Assembly (NCBI GenBank): GCA_963556145.1
Contig: OY744468.1
Location: 1,798,001-1,862,000, forward strand
DNA: 64,000 nucleotides
Reading direction: 5' to 3'
Source of the DNA: Hygrocybe punicea
Lineage: Eukaryota > Basidiomycota > Agaricomycetes > Agaricales > Hygrophoraceae
Shown here in pieces: positions 10,975 through 21,924 of the stretch. The translations under genes and the position numbers were made by a program. The notes beneath the pieces are model-generated. The model did not search any database, had not been told where the DNA came from, and saw only the letters and a program-made list of their open reading frames with translations. Every line of letters starts with the position of its first letter. The first letter of the stretch is position 1.

Positions 10975-12428
10975 TCATGAGATCTGCAACGTCTGCCTCA
11001 TATCCTGAAGCTCAGGACATTCACTAACACCAGGGCACCCATGGAGGGTGGCATGAGAGAAATCGGGAACTTGGACTACACCAGTTTGAGATAAAACTAT
11101 GTTGTCTGGACATAAGTCTAGGTGACTTACTCCAGCCTGATGGAGGGATAGTATAGCTGCCCACAGATCGAACCTAGGAACATAGCATAAATGAAATGGC
11201 TTGCAGAGGATGTGAACGACATACTGCTGGGCATGTGAAAGCATAGAGAATGAGCTCAACGATTTACCTGCATCACGCATCAGGAGCACTTGAAAACCCC
11301 TCCCCACGTACAGACTGTAGAAAGCCGGTATCACAGTGCCCTGAAGCGCTGTGAGCACCGCATAGATTTTGGCTTCGTGATACAGCCATGCTTGGGATTG
11401 GGTGTCAATGGCAACTTTTCCGACAACGTTGTCAGTGCAGTGGTGATCGAACTACCCTCGAAATACATTCCCCACCGATCCTCTGTCCAGAAATGTAGTC
11501 AGAAGAAGTTCACGGTATGACGGGGGTGAAATCGTGTCAGTTGGAGATTTGGAGCGTTTCAGGTGTGTTTGAATGGACTTGTGGAAGATCGCTAGTTGCA
11601 TCAGCCCCTGAATCGCAACTGATGACAGGAGTGCTATTAAGGAGTGGAAAGTAAAGGACTGGCATTCTGGATCAACCACTTCCAGGCGCCTCAACTCGTA
11701 CGTGATGACTTCGCAGTGATAGAGATTGAAAGTCAGACATAAAGTGTCCGCCTATAAACTGGAGTCTCTCATCTGAAAACTCAGAGACGCAACTGCAACT
11801 CACCTGCAAGGGTAAAGTCAGACCAGAAAAAAAGGTTGAAAGGGTGTCACCACTGGGAGCTGGGGTGACATTGGAACGTTGCGTTGCCTGATGAGTATGG
11901 CCTAATGGCTTAACTAATTTAACCATGGGAAGATGAATATCTGGGGGGGTGTCCATGATAGTACTGCCCATCTGTAAAAGGCAGAAATCAATTAATGGCA
12001 TAAAGGGCGTCGTTGAGTCAAGGAGGTGAAGAATGTCTGAGCATAGGAGGCCATGCAGTGGCAAGCCAGGGACAGGGCAAAGTGAGAAGAGCAAGTAGCT
12101 ATCTCCTCCAAAGAGGAGTGCATAAGGGATGGTAGTGAGACCTGACAGCATCGCTATTCCCATCTATCAGAGGTGATGATGAGTGGGGAGATTACCGCTA
12201 AGATTCAGTGCCCACCTTAAAGATTATCGATCTGTGCCCTGTCTCACTAGGGCTCAGCTCCAAAACCACTCTATTTTTGCCCAGACATAAGATACCCTCC
12301 ACGTGATGTGTGAATGCTGTCCAGCTCTTGAACTCCACATGTAGCTGTGGATCAGCATCACGGTGTGGCCACCTGATTGAAAGTGGCAATTCTAGTAGTA
12401 GGCTCGGGCTGGGTGGGATTTGCATCAA
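10975..12428 (-). pseudogene. Protein-kinase-like gene, probably broken
   Basis: Read on the minus strand, the C-terminal part (11358-10975) carries HLDLCPDNIVL, a catalytic-loop pattern, followed by VPDFSHA in the Mg-binding-loop position and a CPEL..M end typical of atypical kinase-like proteins expanded in Agaricomycetes. Upstream, RGSVGNVFRG (11494-11455) resembles a glycine-rich loop, and KVAIDTQSQAWLYHEAKIY follows in the same frame. A single TAG at 11452-11454 separates them. More N-terminal frames lie at 12163-11672 and 12428-12198. GT-AG introns look plausible near 12197-12164 and near 11815-11725, but their exact borders are unclear. The single stop suggests recent loss, or it could be an unrecognised intron. 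Substrate unknown. Confidence 0.55.
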
Positions 12429-12936
12429 CCTCCTCTACTGCACAACATATGGGGTTGAAGGCATGCTGGAAAAGGAGGCTAGACGATTATTTGTGGTCTA
12501 GGAGGTAATTCCGGAGGGACCTCTCCAGGCCAGCAATGGCTTGAACCAGTACGGTGGAGGGGGCTAGATGTCGGCCTGGGGCACTTTGAAGGTAGGCACG
12601 CAATGAAGCCAGCATATGATTCAGTAAAGAATGATCATGGACCATGAAAGCTGGTCATCCTTCCTGATCTGGGGGTGGTATGCTGATGTTGTATGGGGCA
12701 GTGGAAGTCAACGTCGTGATCTTGGTGAATTGATGCTCTGAGGGTAGGGGAAAGATCATGCTATGGACGTATGTCTCCAATGTAGCCATCCCTCTTGCTA
12801 TGGAGATACGTACATAAGTTTGCAATGCACCCAATCTTTTTGCTTTGGTTCTTACCTACTGGCATTCCCCTCCTTATACTTGCTTTGATGAAGGGACATT
12901 CAGTTAAGTATACCAGTAGCGTGGCTGAAGATTCAC
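12429..12936. other. Intergenic, no supported gene
   Basis: Short frames only, with nothing recognised. It may hold the 5' exons of the kinase-like gene (minus) and the promoter region of the plus-strand gene to the right. Confidence 0.3.
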
Positions 12937-12939
12937 GTG

Positions 12940-12997
12940 GTGTCCCAAAAAGGTGCACATTTTTTCGCCGTAAAATGTGCACCTTTTTGGGACACCT
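12940..12997. repeat. Perfect small hairpin, 24-bp arms
   Basis: GTGTCCCAAAAAGGTGCACA and following TTTT are matched by the exact reverse complement ending GTGCACCTTTTTGGGACAC, with a loop of about 8 bases (TTCGCCGT). It could be a tiny foldback repeat or a regulatory hairpin. A decayed relative occurs near 10816-10858. Confidence 0.7.
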
Positions 12998-13524
12998 TGC
13001 TGCAGCACGTACTTACTATGGACATTTCTCTGATGGAGCTCATGGACCTGCTTCATTTCTTCTGTGAACGCACTGACAGTCTTCCACCAGGAATATTTGC
13101 AATATACCAGAAACTGGAATCATTATATTCACCAACGTTTCCGACGTACGCTACTCCTTTAGTCGCCCTTCAACCTGAAACCCTGCCGCACTTTTCTGTT
13201 GCTGCAATGGCAGATAGGCCCTGTCTCAATATTAACCAGCAGGGATTTGGCCATGGCACTGCTCACATCATTGCAGATAAGGTGAGAGTTTCCATCCCTG
13301 GGACATCTGACTGTTCACATGTTCAGCTCCACTCCTTCTCACAGACTGCTAACCTTGATATGGATGCGGCTTATTCCGTTGTTGTGAGTGCTTTTGGGTG
13401 GAAGTCATTCCTTCAGTGTCTGATGCTTCCCACATCCAGATCACCGGAGATGCTAATGCCGAAGCCATATACGACGCACTGGAAGACTCACCTGCACGGC
13501 TACCTGGCTGCTATATCAATGTAA
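12943..13524 (+). CDS. Unrecognised ORF upstream of the oxygenase-like gene
   Basis: An open frame of nearly 195 codons. From about 13018 it gives a protein-like composition (MDISLMELMDLLHFFCE.., ..LHSFSQTANLDMDAAYS..) and then runs out of register near 13400. There the next frame (ITGDANAEAIYDALED..) takes over and leads into the oxygenase-like gene. It may be that gene's N-terminal exon, joined by an intron or broken by a frameshift at about 13395-13440. The first residues overlap the hairpin repeat, so a true start there is unlikely. Function unknown. Confidence 0.3.
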   Translation, partial: SQKGAHFFAVKCAPFWDTLLQHVLTMDISLMELMDLLHFFCERTDSLPPGIFAIYQKLESLYSPTFPTYATPLVALQPETLPHFSVAAMADRPCLNINQQGFGHGTAHIIADKVRVSIPGTSDCSHVQLHSFSQTANLDMDAAYSVVVSAFGWKSFLQCLMLPTSRSPEMLMPKPYTTHWKTHLHGYLAAISM

Positions 13525-16500
13525 ACAGTTCGGAGCTACACCATTTGAACCGTATCGATAGGTGGAAAGACTCAAATCCTTATGGTGCCACCGCAGCATC
13601 CGCAGTTAACCGGAATGGTGAGTGCAACCGAGGGGGTACGAAGCACCAGAAAAAGACCAAGAGCAAAGGGAAGCAGCAAAAGGGTTGGGAGGTCACAGAT
13701 CAGCCGGTTCACATTTTGGGAGCTCGTGCCTCCAAGACCATCTCCAATCTATCACAAGGTGCGATCAGCAACTTGTCAAATGCATCCACATGGTCCTGGA
13801 TCCAGTCCATGCGAGCTTTGGTGGCAGGTGGTGTTTGGGAGGGTGAGAACGTGGCTTTCGTCACAGATTCTCTGCAGTCGCTCATCCTTTGATGCAAATG
13901 TAGCCTGGAAATGGCTGTGGGGCTTGAGTTTATTATGATGATTAATATGGTACAGTTAGCTGTGAAAACAGACTAGTGAGTCGCCCTTACTGTAGGTGCT
14001 TGCATATACTCATGAGCTTCCCCCAGCGTCATGCGGATGAAAGGGCTTAAGTCTACGGGTAACGTCTTCCATCATTACATCTCAGGAATGGACGGAGGGC
14101 CATCTTTATCAACATTTCGCATGTGGGTAGGCATCGGCACAAAGTTTGCTTCAATTGCAGGCGCGCAGGTGAGTAGTCCCTCTGCCTATCATCAGACTTT
14201 GAAGCCGCCACATAGCTGACATCACCTCGCAGGATCTATCTATTGTCTAATGATTATAGCTGCCAAAAACCAAAGGGCTGCAATTTCCCAGATGAAGTTC
14301 AATGAAATTTACGCCATATCAAATGCGCTTCGCTGGCCTGACCCAGGTAAGTAGCGGTGGATCTGCTCCTCTTTCGACTCTTTTCAGGTCTTTCATCAGA
14401 TAGTGATGCGGGGAAGGATATTTGCCTATGCTGTAGAGGGTCGATGTCCCTCTGAGACCGTATCGTCGATATATCACAAATCTGGACGAACCCGCTGCCT
14501 CCATTCAACTCGCATTCGAACCTGACGTAACCCGACGTGACGTGACCCGACGTGACCGACGTAACCCGACGTATGCTGCTTCATCACAGCCGCTTTCGGA
14601 CCAAATCCGGCAGCCCCAAATGCCTCGGAGTTCCAATTCTAGAAGATGGATCTCATTGGACTCAATCCCTGACTTCGGACTTACCATATTTATGCATCCT
14701 GTCATCCTTTCGGAGATATGTAGGACATTTTCCATCTTTTTCATGGATATTCATTTTCCCCTCCATGTTCCTGTCATTGTCGCTTTGCAACCCCCCTTTC
14801 CACATCCCCTTTCCATCTTTTCTTTGTAGTTTCTATCGGCCGAAATAGACATGTCCGAAAGTAGCTACACACTCCTGTACTATAAAAACGGTCCCCGACG
14901 ACCGTACAAAAAGAGATACCATTAGTCCCCGTTTCCCTTTAGTCAGAATCACCTTTTAATCCCTTCAAATGCTCATCCACATAGACCCTTAAGCTTTTTA
15001 TAGTCCACTTCTTCGTCTTTATCGTTGTTTCCGTATATTCGTTCATTGTTTCCGACCCAACCTGACCTGACCCGCCGTACCCGACATCATTGGCATCGTC
15101 GGGTTCTTCATTATTCATCCATTTTCACTCCGTTCATCGCCGGATTCATCGTTATTTGTTTAGTTTTACACGGCGGCTTGATATTTTACTTACATTTCCA
15201 CTTCCTTTACTATTATTTCCGACACTGACTTATCCACCGTCACTTCTACGCTGACACCCCTCTGGTTAGGATCACTTATTTCTTTATATAGTTCCAAAGC
15301 CACGAAGAACCCACATCTACAACGCCTTATTCCACTCATCGACTACCTGCGCCGTAACATCCCCTTAAGACTTTCCACAATGTTCCCTCATAGTCTGCTA
15401 AATGATACCAACGTGATGGGAGATGTTGATTGTTCTGACTTGGATATGTCAGCTAAATTTTTCGACAGCATCCAAAAGAAGTAAGTGATCAGTTTAACCC
15501 CTTGATCAAATAGTGACCTGAACGCGATAGCTCTTTCATGTCGCTCACACAGAACCGTGAAATCTGGGCGCAATGCCTAGAGCCTCAGGTGGGGCCATCG
15601 ACCCAGCACCTCTCCATGTAATGAATCAGAATCTACTCTTGTCATACGTATCGTGGGGATCGGTTCCTTCCGAACGTCCACTGTCACCCTTCTCTGATTC
15701 TGACAGTGACAACCCTAACCCTCAAAATCCACTCAACAGTGACTCTGACAACTTGCAGGCACCTCTGCTGATAAATGAGTTTCATTTTCCTGACAACCAG
15801 GCACCCAACTACACGGTCCTGAACACACGCTTCAATCAACATGCTAGACAGAACTTGGTGGTTCCATACCCCAGGGAAAAGGGTGCTAGAAAACTTTATA
15901 TGGATGAGCAAAGAAGCTATGCTGCTGCAGCCCAGGTTCCCCAGGATAGTGCTGATTTTGCATGAATGGTAAGGCTTTGAAGTCATCACAAAGTACTGGA
16001 ATTGATCGTACTGTTAGATGTCTGAGCTATATGATGACAACGGGGTGAAGGGAGCCAATAACTACGTTTTGATAGATGAAAAGATATTTGAGGGGTCAGC
16101 TTAGCCTTTCTTTCCATGTTATCACCTGCTGATGTCTACCTGCTGACAGTAAGGAAGTTCGTATCAACGGCTCAGACAGTTCACTTGGTGTGTTTGTCTG
16201 GGGTGATATGCCCCAGGACATGCATAAGTCTTTGGAATGTAACATTTGGAATGCCTTGCTTGTCGAGAGTGGCCCTTCCCTGGTTCATGTGGATAGTTCT
16301 GCTGCTTCACTTGGGTTTAAATTTCCCTCCATTCATCTAGGCATGTACATTCGCAACGGCCCACGCATAGGTGAACCATGTGTGGACAATTACTAATCTT
16401 ACTGATGCCTTTGAATAGGGCGATAGTGCACCATCTGATGTGCACCCTTACCTGCTACACCGCAAAAGGGCCTCTAAGATGAATTACTATCAACTCATTC

Positions 16501-17007
16501 CTAGAGTCTCTAAGGAGCTCATGGAACATACTAGAGAATATACCAACCTTTGCAATTCCTTCAAAGAGTTTTTTTGATGGGTAGAAGAGAAGGTTAATTT
16601 CATTGTCACTTTATTTTCCGGCTCTGGGAGTACTCATGTGATCCTATTAGCTGACTGAACGACTTCCTGAAATTTATGAAGATCTTTCCATGTTTGTGGA
16701 TGTGCTTCCTGGCAAGGAAGCTTCTCCCTCTCATCCATTCAGCGGTTTTGTCCTTAACATCAATGCTATCACATGCTGTCACAGGGAAGTGAAGGATCGC
16801 CGTGTCTGTCTGGTTTTGGTTATAGGAGATTATGTCAGTGGTGAGCTTTGTTTACAGGAACTGGGTTTGGTGGTGCAGTTGCGCAATGGCGATGTTGTGG
16901 TCTTTCCCTCTGGTAAAATCACTCACTTCAATCTCCACTATCAGGGTGTCAGGGCATCTGTAGTTCTACATTCAGACAATGCAGGGCAGAGTTACGAGTC
17001 CCTATAA
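13398..17007 (+). pseudogene. TET/JBP-like 2OG-Fe(II) oxygenase-fold protein, split by a solo LTR
   Basis: Exon pieces on the plus strand follow an order I associate with large Agaricomycete proteins. They are STWSWIQSMRAL (13780), LEFIMMINMVQLAVKTD (13930), GPSLSTFRMWVGIGTKFAS (14090), YCLMIIAAKNQ (14245), LIPLIDYLRRNIP (15327), an acidic Ser/Asp stretch (15690), SDVHPYLLHRKR..NYYQLIPR (16435) and the C-terminal domain (16690-17007). That domain has HPFSGFVLNIN, His 16780, Glu 16786 (H-R-E, where an H-x-D is usual), ELGLVVQLRNGDVVVFPS, distal His 16924 and Arg 16951. This is the double-stranded beta-helix signature. A GT-AG intron lies at 15481-15552. Breaks are TGA at about 13891, a register problem at 14166-14233, TGA at about 16577 and the LTR at 14432-15321. 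TET/JBP enzymes oxidise 5-methylpyrimidines, but the substrate here is inferred only. Confidence 0.55.
14432..15321 (+). mobile_element. Solo LTR of the Gypsy-related family
   Basis: TGTAGAGGGTCGATG...CCCACATCTACA, 890 bp, with 4-bp target flanks ATGC (14428-14431) and ACGC (15322-15325) that differ by a CpG transition. Removing it joins ..RIFAYA to LIPLIDYL.. in frame. It is the opposite-strand relative of 6262-7194. It contains a TATA-like CTATAAAAA (14879) and tandem GACGTGACCCGACGT motifs near its start. Confidence 0.85.
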
Positions 17008-17269
17008 GGGAATCGTTCTATACGGCAGATTTTTCAACTCAGGGTCACACTCTAATTTGCCAAGCCATGGGAACAAAATTTCCAAACTGTGGGAACAATT
17101 TTGAAGCCCTGGGAATAACTATGAAACCGTGTGACTTGGTGGAGTTGAGTGTGAGAATTTGTTGTCCCAATCAGCAAGAACAATAAGGCAGCCGGATCAC
17201 AGCAGCCAATGTGGAAATGGGTAGTGTTATATCATTTTTGTATTGCAATTGCAATTGGTTTCTTATAAT

Positions 17270-18030
17270 AATCACATGCATTGGTAATGCAATGAACCAT
17301 GTATGAATGAACAATATGTCAAAGGTATCTGTCATGTAGCTATATCTACTGTGTGTATTAGAATTGTTGATAATGAAAAGAGGTCGAACAGTGTTCATTG
17401 TACACCTGTCACACAGGTCCAGAGGTGTTTGGTGAGTGTTCAGTAGGGTTCCCAGCCTTGCACAAACATCTGTACAGTATTTTTGGTGGACATGTTTGGT
17501 GCATGTCAGTAAACCAGGGTGACTAGATATACTGCACCAAACACATCGAACATGTTCAGTAAGTGTTCGGTAAGTGTTCGGTAGGTGTCCCAGCCTTAAT
17601 CTTGGGCAGTTCCCTTGCACAAACATCAGTACGAACAACATATTGGATGTATCTGTAATGTAGATGCATGTACAATGTGCATTAGAATTATTGACAATGC
17701 AAGCAGTGACTATTTGTCACACAGGTCCAAAGGTGTTCGGTAAGTGTTCGGTAGGTGTTCCAGTTTTCATCTGAGACATTCCCAATGCACAAACCACTGT
17801 ATGAACAGCACATTGGATGTGTCTGTGATGTAGCAATATTTAATATGCACTTTGAAATCATTAACAATGCAAGCAGTGCTTACTCATTTAACAGGTAGAA
17901 CAATGTATCAGAAAGCATTCAGCAAGCTTCCCAGGTATAATATGGTCTTCTAGCTTCAATGCTAGGCAATGCCATTGTACAAACAGTAGTATGACCTGTA
18001 TATTGGATGGGTCTGTACTATTGCTATATA
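17270..18030. repeat. Degenerate tandem repeat, period about 170-190 bp
   Basis: Units are recognised by ATTGGATG(T/G)(A/G)TCTGT (17643, 17812, 18002), then a TGTAGnnnTAT.. stretch, GCATTAGAATTATTGACAATGCAAGCAGTG, and a GTGTTCGGTAAGTGTTCGGTAGGTG block. The last block is itself an internal 14-bp duplication (17555-17590, 17735-17760). About four decaying units are present. No coding content. Confidence 0.55.
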
Positions 18031-18286
18031 ACCTTGCAATGCACATCATACTTAATACATTCTCAATACTGGTACAATAGGTTGAATGGTTTTCAACAAA
18101 TCATTGGGCCAGTGACTCAGGCACAGTATGCAGCATTGCAGTGCAACAGACACTGTCTGTTCCATAAATTCCATGCATGCATGCCACACCTATCTTGATC
18201 ATGTGTGCTGGAAATAGTTCAGGTGTCCAATACTCATCAAACTGTTTGACAAGAACATTGCCTCACCAATTTCCCAGCTTCATTTA

Positions 18287-18681
18287 TTGTTGTTGTCATG
18301 TGACTTGGCGCTTGCCGCTTTTGAATATATTATTGAGAGGGTACTTCAAAGAGCTGTAGCTCACTCAATTGTGAATGGTTTGCTCAGAAAATTTAAACGT
18401 GAAGTATTTAGTAGTATAGCTAGGTGCAGCTGACAGGTGGGGCCATAATTTAAAGTATATAAAAAGTCAACTTTATTCACTGCTAACTCTGGAAATTTTG
18501 ATTTTTTATATACTTTAAATTATGACTCCACCTGTCAGCTGCACCTAGCTATACTACTAAATACCTCACATTTAAAATTTCAGAGCAAACCATTCACAAT
18601 TGAGTGAGCTACAGCTCTTTGAAGTACCCTCTCAATAACATGTTCAAAAGCGGCAACCGCCAAGTCACGTGACAACAACAA
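18287..18681. mobile_element. Palindromic MITE with TA flanks
   Basis: Arms of about 185 bp (18287-18470 and 18505-18681) are near-perfect reverse complements. They start TTGTTGTTGTCATGTGACTT and end AAGTCACGTGACAACAACAA, with TA on both sides (18285-18286, 18682-18683) and a loop of about 35 bp. It has no coding capacity. Its sequence is unrelated to the MITE at 9985-10750, so it is a second family. Confidence 0.7.
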
Positions 18682-18689
18682 TAATCTGC

Positions 18690-19353
18690 AGTATTGCCAG
18701 TTTACACAAGCTGAACCAGTCATATTGTTGATTCCGGTACTCATCAAAACCAGCAATCTTATCAAAGTGATTCCAATAGCAGTGCAATTGGTATCATTGT
18801 GCATGGGATTATTTCTACAGTACTCACAGGAGGCTGTTCCTGACCTGACGAATAATTCAGATACTTAGCATTTCTGGATATACTTACTACACATTCTGTA
18901 AAATCTTCAGAGTAACTATGACTAATAATAAAGTAGTAAGGTAGTTAGTTATATATCTGCCAACTCGAACACTGCAAACTTTATATGAAATATTTGGGAT
19001 CTGATATTGGGTCATGACAAATTGGAAGGAACAGGATATAATCAATTAATATCATTGTAGTATGGTATCAGAATGGTATCTGACCAGCATCAGTATGTAA
19101 TAATAATGGAAATATCAATAACTTCGCAAATATTTATTATCATAGAAGGGTAATTATTTGTATACTCTCATTACTAAAAAGGGACGAGTAACTGCCATGC
19201 AAAGCAATGGCCCACACCCCACTAGTTGGGTAGATAATCGTAATCATTGGATGGGACACGATTACATGTATTGATAAATTTATTTATGCCAATTGACCTT
19301 TTATTTGTTTGTCCTTGGTGTGTTTCGGTTGACTTTGCAACTTTCATTACCTC
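18690..19353. other. Intergenic AT-rich stretch, no supported gene
   Basis: Only short frames. The last 100 bp precede the DUF6532-like gene and may hold its promoter, but no clear TATA element was fixed. Confidence 0.4.
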
Positions 19354-21280
19354 ATGACAAGGTCGACGTCCAAACACAGGAAGCTTTCAGCTTCTTCACA
19401 TGGTGTGAAGGCAACGGAGCCTGTTTCGAAGCCCAAGCCCAAGCCTAAACCAAAACCCAAACCCAAACCAACATCAAAGCCTCGTGCCAACAATGAATCT
19501 CAGGATGACTCTGCAATTGATTCTTCAAGTATCTCAATTGATAACCTGTCTACTGCTGACTTGAAGCTCTGGAAGCAGTTTCAGGCTAAGATGAAGTCAC
19601 AATCAGCTGCTCAGTTGCAGGAGGAAGAAGATGCACGTACATTCACATTTATCATGTTTTTACTTATATTTATTCACAACTATATGGAGTGGTACGCAAG
19701 CACAATGCGGAGATGATGGCTGAGGAGGATGATAGTGAGGATGAGGAAGGGGATAGAGTTCCTATGGGCAAGAAGCAGAAGTTAAACATAGTCCTGGACA
19801 CTGACAAGGAAGAGGAGAGAGTTCCTACAGGCAAGAAGCATAAGTTAAATCTAGTCCTGGACACTGATGAGGAAGACCTGCATGCTGTTCCGGGTGACGA
19901 GCCACTGGGTGATGATGATGACTTCCACCATCGGTCTACTCCTTTTCAAATTACTGCATGTTAACCCTTCTTCCAGATGATGAGGATGTGAATGAGCAGA
20001 ATGGATGCCTGGATGAGACCTTGACAGGAAATGGTGTAGGTAATCTCATCATGATAGGGAGCATAGTACTGCTAATGGTCAATTATAGATCGCCGTTACC
20101 CTTGAAGATGAAGACCAGGGCCAGACATCCAGGAGGGGTACACGCTCCCAGCGGCACCTGGCATCTTGTACCACTACATCTCAGCTGGGGCACTCTGAAA
20201 AGCTACCCAAGAACAATTTCACACCGCGAGGAATGCATCTAGCAAATGTAGGCAAATCTATGGCAAGAGAGAAGATTGCTTTGACCCATGCATTCCCAAA
20301 GGACAAGGATGCCTTCATTTGGGAATCCATTCAACAAGCTGTGAAGGATAGTCAGGCGCTTTGTGAAGCTTTGGAAAAGACGTGTGATGATCCAGATTAT
20401 CAGGATAATTTGATGGAATACGTAGGTTTTCAGGTTAGGTTCTAGGCTGTTGAGCTAACAACATGATCAGGTTGGTTACGCTATAACTGGTTTAAGGGGC
20501 AACCTCAAGGCAAAGGCCAAAGCCGGCATTGCTGGCCACTGTGGCATTCCAGGTAACATGTCAAAGAGTGAAATAGAGAATGCGATACATTGGGTTTTGG
20601 ATGGGTCGTAGTTCACACGTACTGAAGTCAACATGGAGGCAAGTTTTAATACATTTTCAATGAGAGAAGACTGATGGGCCATTCTCACAAAACAGAAATG
20701 AGAAGTGGTAAATCCAGAGCCATTTGGTCATCCTATAATCGGTGACATCATCAGAACTCAGTGGTGTGGAAAGGGTAAGGCTGATATCCAAGCATATATG
20801 GCCATGGTCACTCAGAAGAAGATACCGTAGGCTATAATCCTGGCAGTTGTTACTGCGGTATGTGTTTTTGTCACTTCACATGATGTGTACAACTGGGTAA
20901 CCTTTACCCTAGGTTGAGAATGCATTGATGGAGTGGGCGAGCGGGGAGTATATCCACTTACAATTCAGCCATGAAGTGGCTAGTTCAAGGTAAAGTGATG
21001 AAACTACTGATATGCTAAGTTATCTTAAAGTATGATCTGAGTAGATATGCTCATCATCAAGCTATGTGGGGAACTTTGAAGAAGAAGTCTCCTACATGGA
21101 TGGAGAAGAAGATGAAGACCTTGTTTCAGACTGCCATGTAGGAAGGGTTTAACCAGGAGGATGTTTCTGACACACATTTCCACAGGAAAAACTCCAAATA
21201 TGCCACAATTCATGCTCAAGACATAGAAAACAGGGATCTCGACAATGTTGATTTCGCTCTGCTGGAACAATCAGCATTGG
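19354..21280 (+). CDS. DUF6532-like protein gene with several introns
   Basis: Starts at ATG 19354. A basic Lys-Pro dipeptide tract (residues about 24-42) leads to an acidic Ser/Asp region and a short helix (TADLKLWKQFQAKM). An intron in phase 1 (GTACAT..GGAG, about 19638-19689) joins ..EEEDA to LVRKHNAEMM. Then come two tandem copies of a 21-residue unit (RVP.GKK.KLN.VLDTD, about 19750-19877). Later exons carry FTPRGMHLANVGKSMAREKI, HAFPKDKDAFIWESI (20230-20420), GLRGNLKAKAKAGIAGHCGIPG (20490-20560), EPFGHPIIGDIIRTQWCGKGK (20715-20780), ENALMEWASGEY (20915) and HHQAMWGTLKKKSP..WMEKKMKTLF (21050-21130). This order resembles basidiomycete DUF6532 proteins of unknown role. Stops at about 20611 and 20828 may be intron boundaries or decay, so integrity is uncertain. 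Confidence 0.5.
19749..19877 (+). repeat. Tandem 63-66-bp coding duplication
   Basis: Two in-frame copies of GAG/GATAGAGTTCCTA..GGCAAGAAGCA.AAGTTAAA..T.GTCCTGGACACTGA sit in the acidic region of the DUF6532-like gene. They differ at a few positions. Confidence 0.75.
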
Positions 21281-21419
21281 TATAGAAGTGCAGTGGCTGC
21301 TCAGAAGAGTTCTCCCTCCTTTGCTCTTTATTTAGAAGTCTCTTTCCACCGTCCTTGCGTTTAATATATTCAAATTTAGATGACTTATATCTGGGTGAAT
21401 CAGAGTAAATCAGAGTAAA

Positions 21420-21625
21420 TAAAAGCAGAAAAACTAGGCTTTCAGAGCACTCTGTACTGCTAAAACGCTGCTCTAAAGTGCTCTCAGAGCAGAGAGCCTC
21501 AAGCAGGTTGCTCTCAGAGTCACTCAGAGTGCTCTGGCAGCTTTGGTGCTTTCCTCACTCTGAGCAGCTCTGAGACACTCTCAGAGTGCCTCAGAGCATA
21601 AGTGTTTTTCCTGATGTTCACTAGA
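21420..21625. repeat. CTCAGAG-rich transposon-terminus-like repeat
   Basis: A dense cluster of CTCAGAG/CTCTGAG heptamers (at least eight) is followed by AAGTGTTTTTCCTGATGTTC (21600-21619). That is the exact reverse complement of 1353-1372, next to the Plavaka pseudogene end. CACTAG follows at 21619-21624. It is probably a relic of a terminus of a related CACTA/Plavaka element, with its own subterminal repeat. Confidence 0.45.
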
Positions 21626-21728
21626 TTCAAAAACAGGTGAACCATTATCAAATTTCAGACTTGTGTCACTGAGTATATAGCCCTCTAGTTGCTGACACCA
21701 TGCTGAAAGCGATAGAGTTAGAGATGGG

Positions 21729-21920
21729 TCAGGCTTTGTGTTCAAGTTGAAGCACAGTATTACTCACAACATTACATCCATCAACTAGCATTTGAGTCTC
21801 CTGAATTGTCCATTTCTTCCTTCGCTTCTTTTCTTCACATGGTGCGGGATTGTCATGGTCACCGTTGTTATTGGCAATTTTTTGTATCTTGCCCCTCATT
21901 TCAGGCACCAGACTGGACAT
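21729..21920 (-). CDS. Myb/SANT-like DNA-binding fragment
   Basis: The minus-strand frame gives a charged linker (EEKKRRKK) running into WTIQETQMLVDGCN. This is the first helix of a Myb/SANT repeat as found in basidiomycete proteins with a KKWT.EETQ.LV.GCN pattern. A 5' splice-like GTGAGT follows at once, so the rest of the repeat should lie in the next exon, below about 21700. I could not place it with confidence. It may be a 3'-truncated copy. Confidence 0.4.
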   Translation of the reverse strand: MSSLVPEMRGKIQKIANNNGDHDNPAPCEEKKRRKKWTIQETQMLVDGCNVVSNTVLQLEHKA

Positions 21921-21924
21921 CTTT

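Noticed and set aside
10726..10980. 84-codon plus-strand ORF
   Set aside because: It begins inside the MITE's terminal repeat and shows no protein features.
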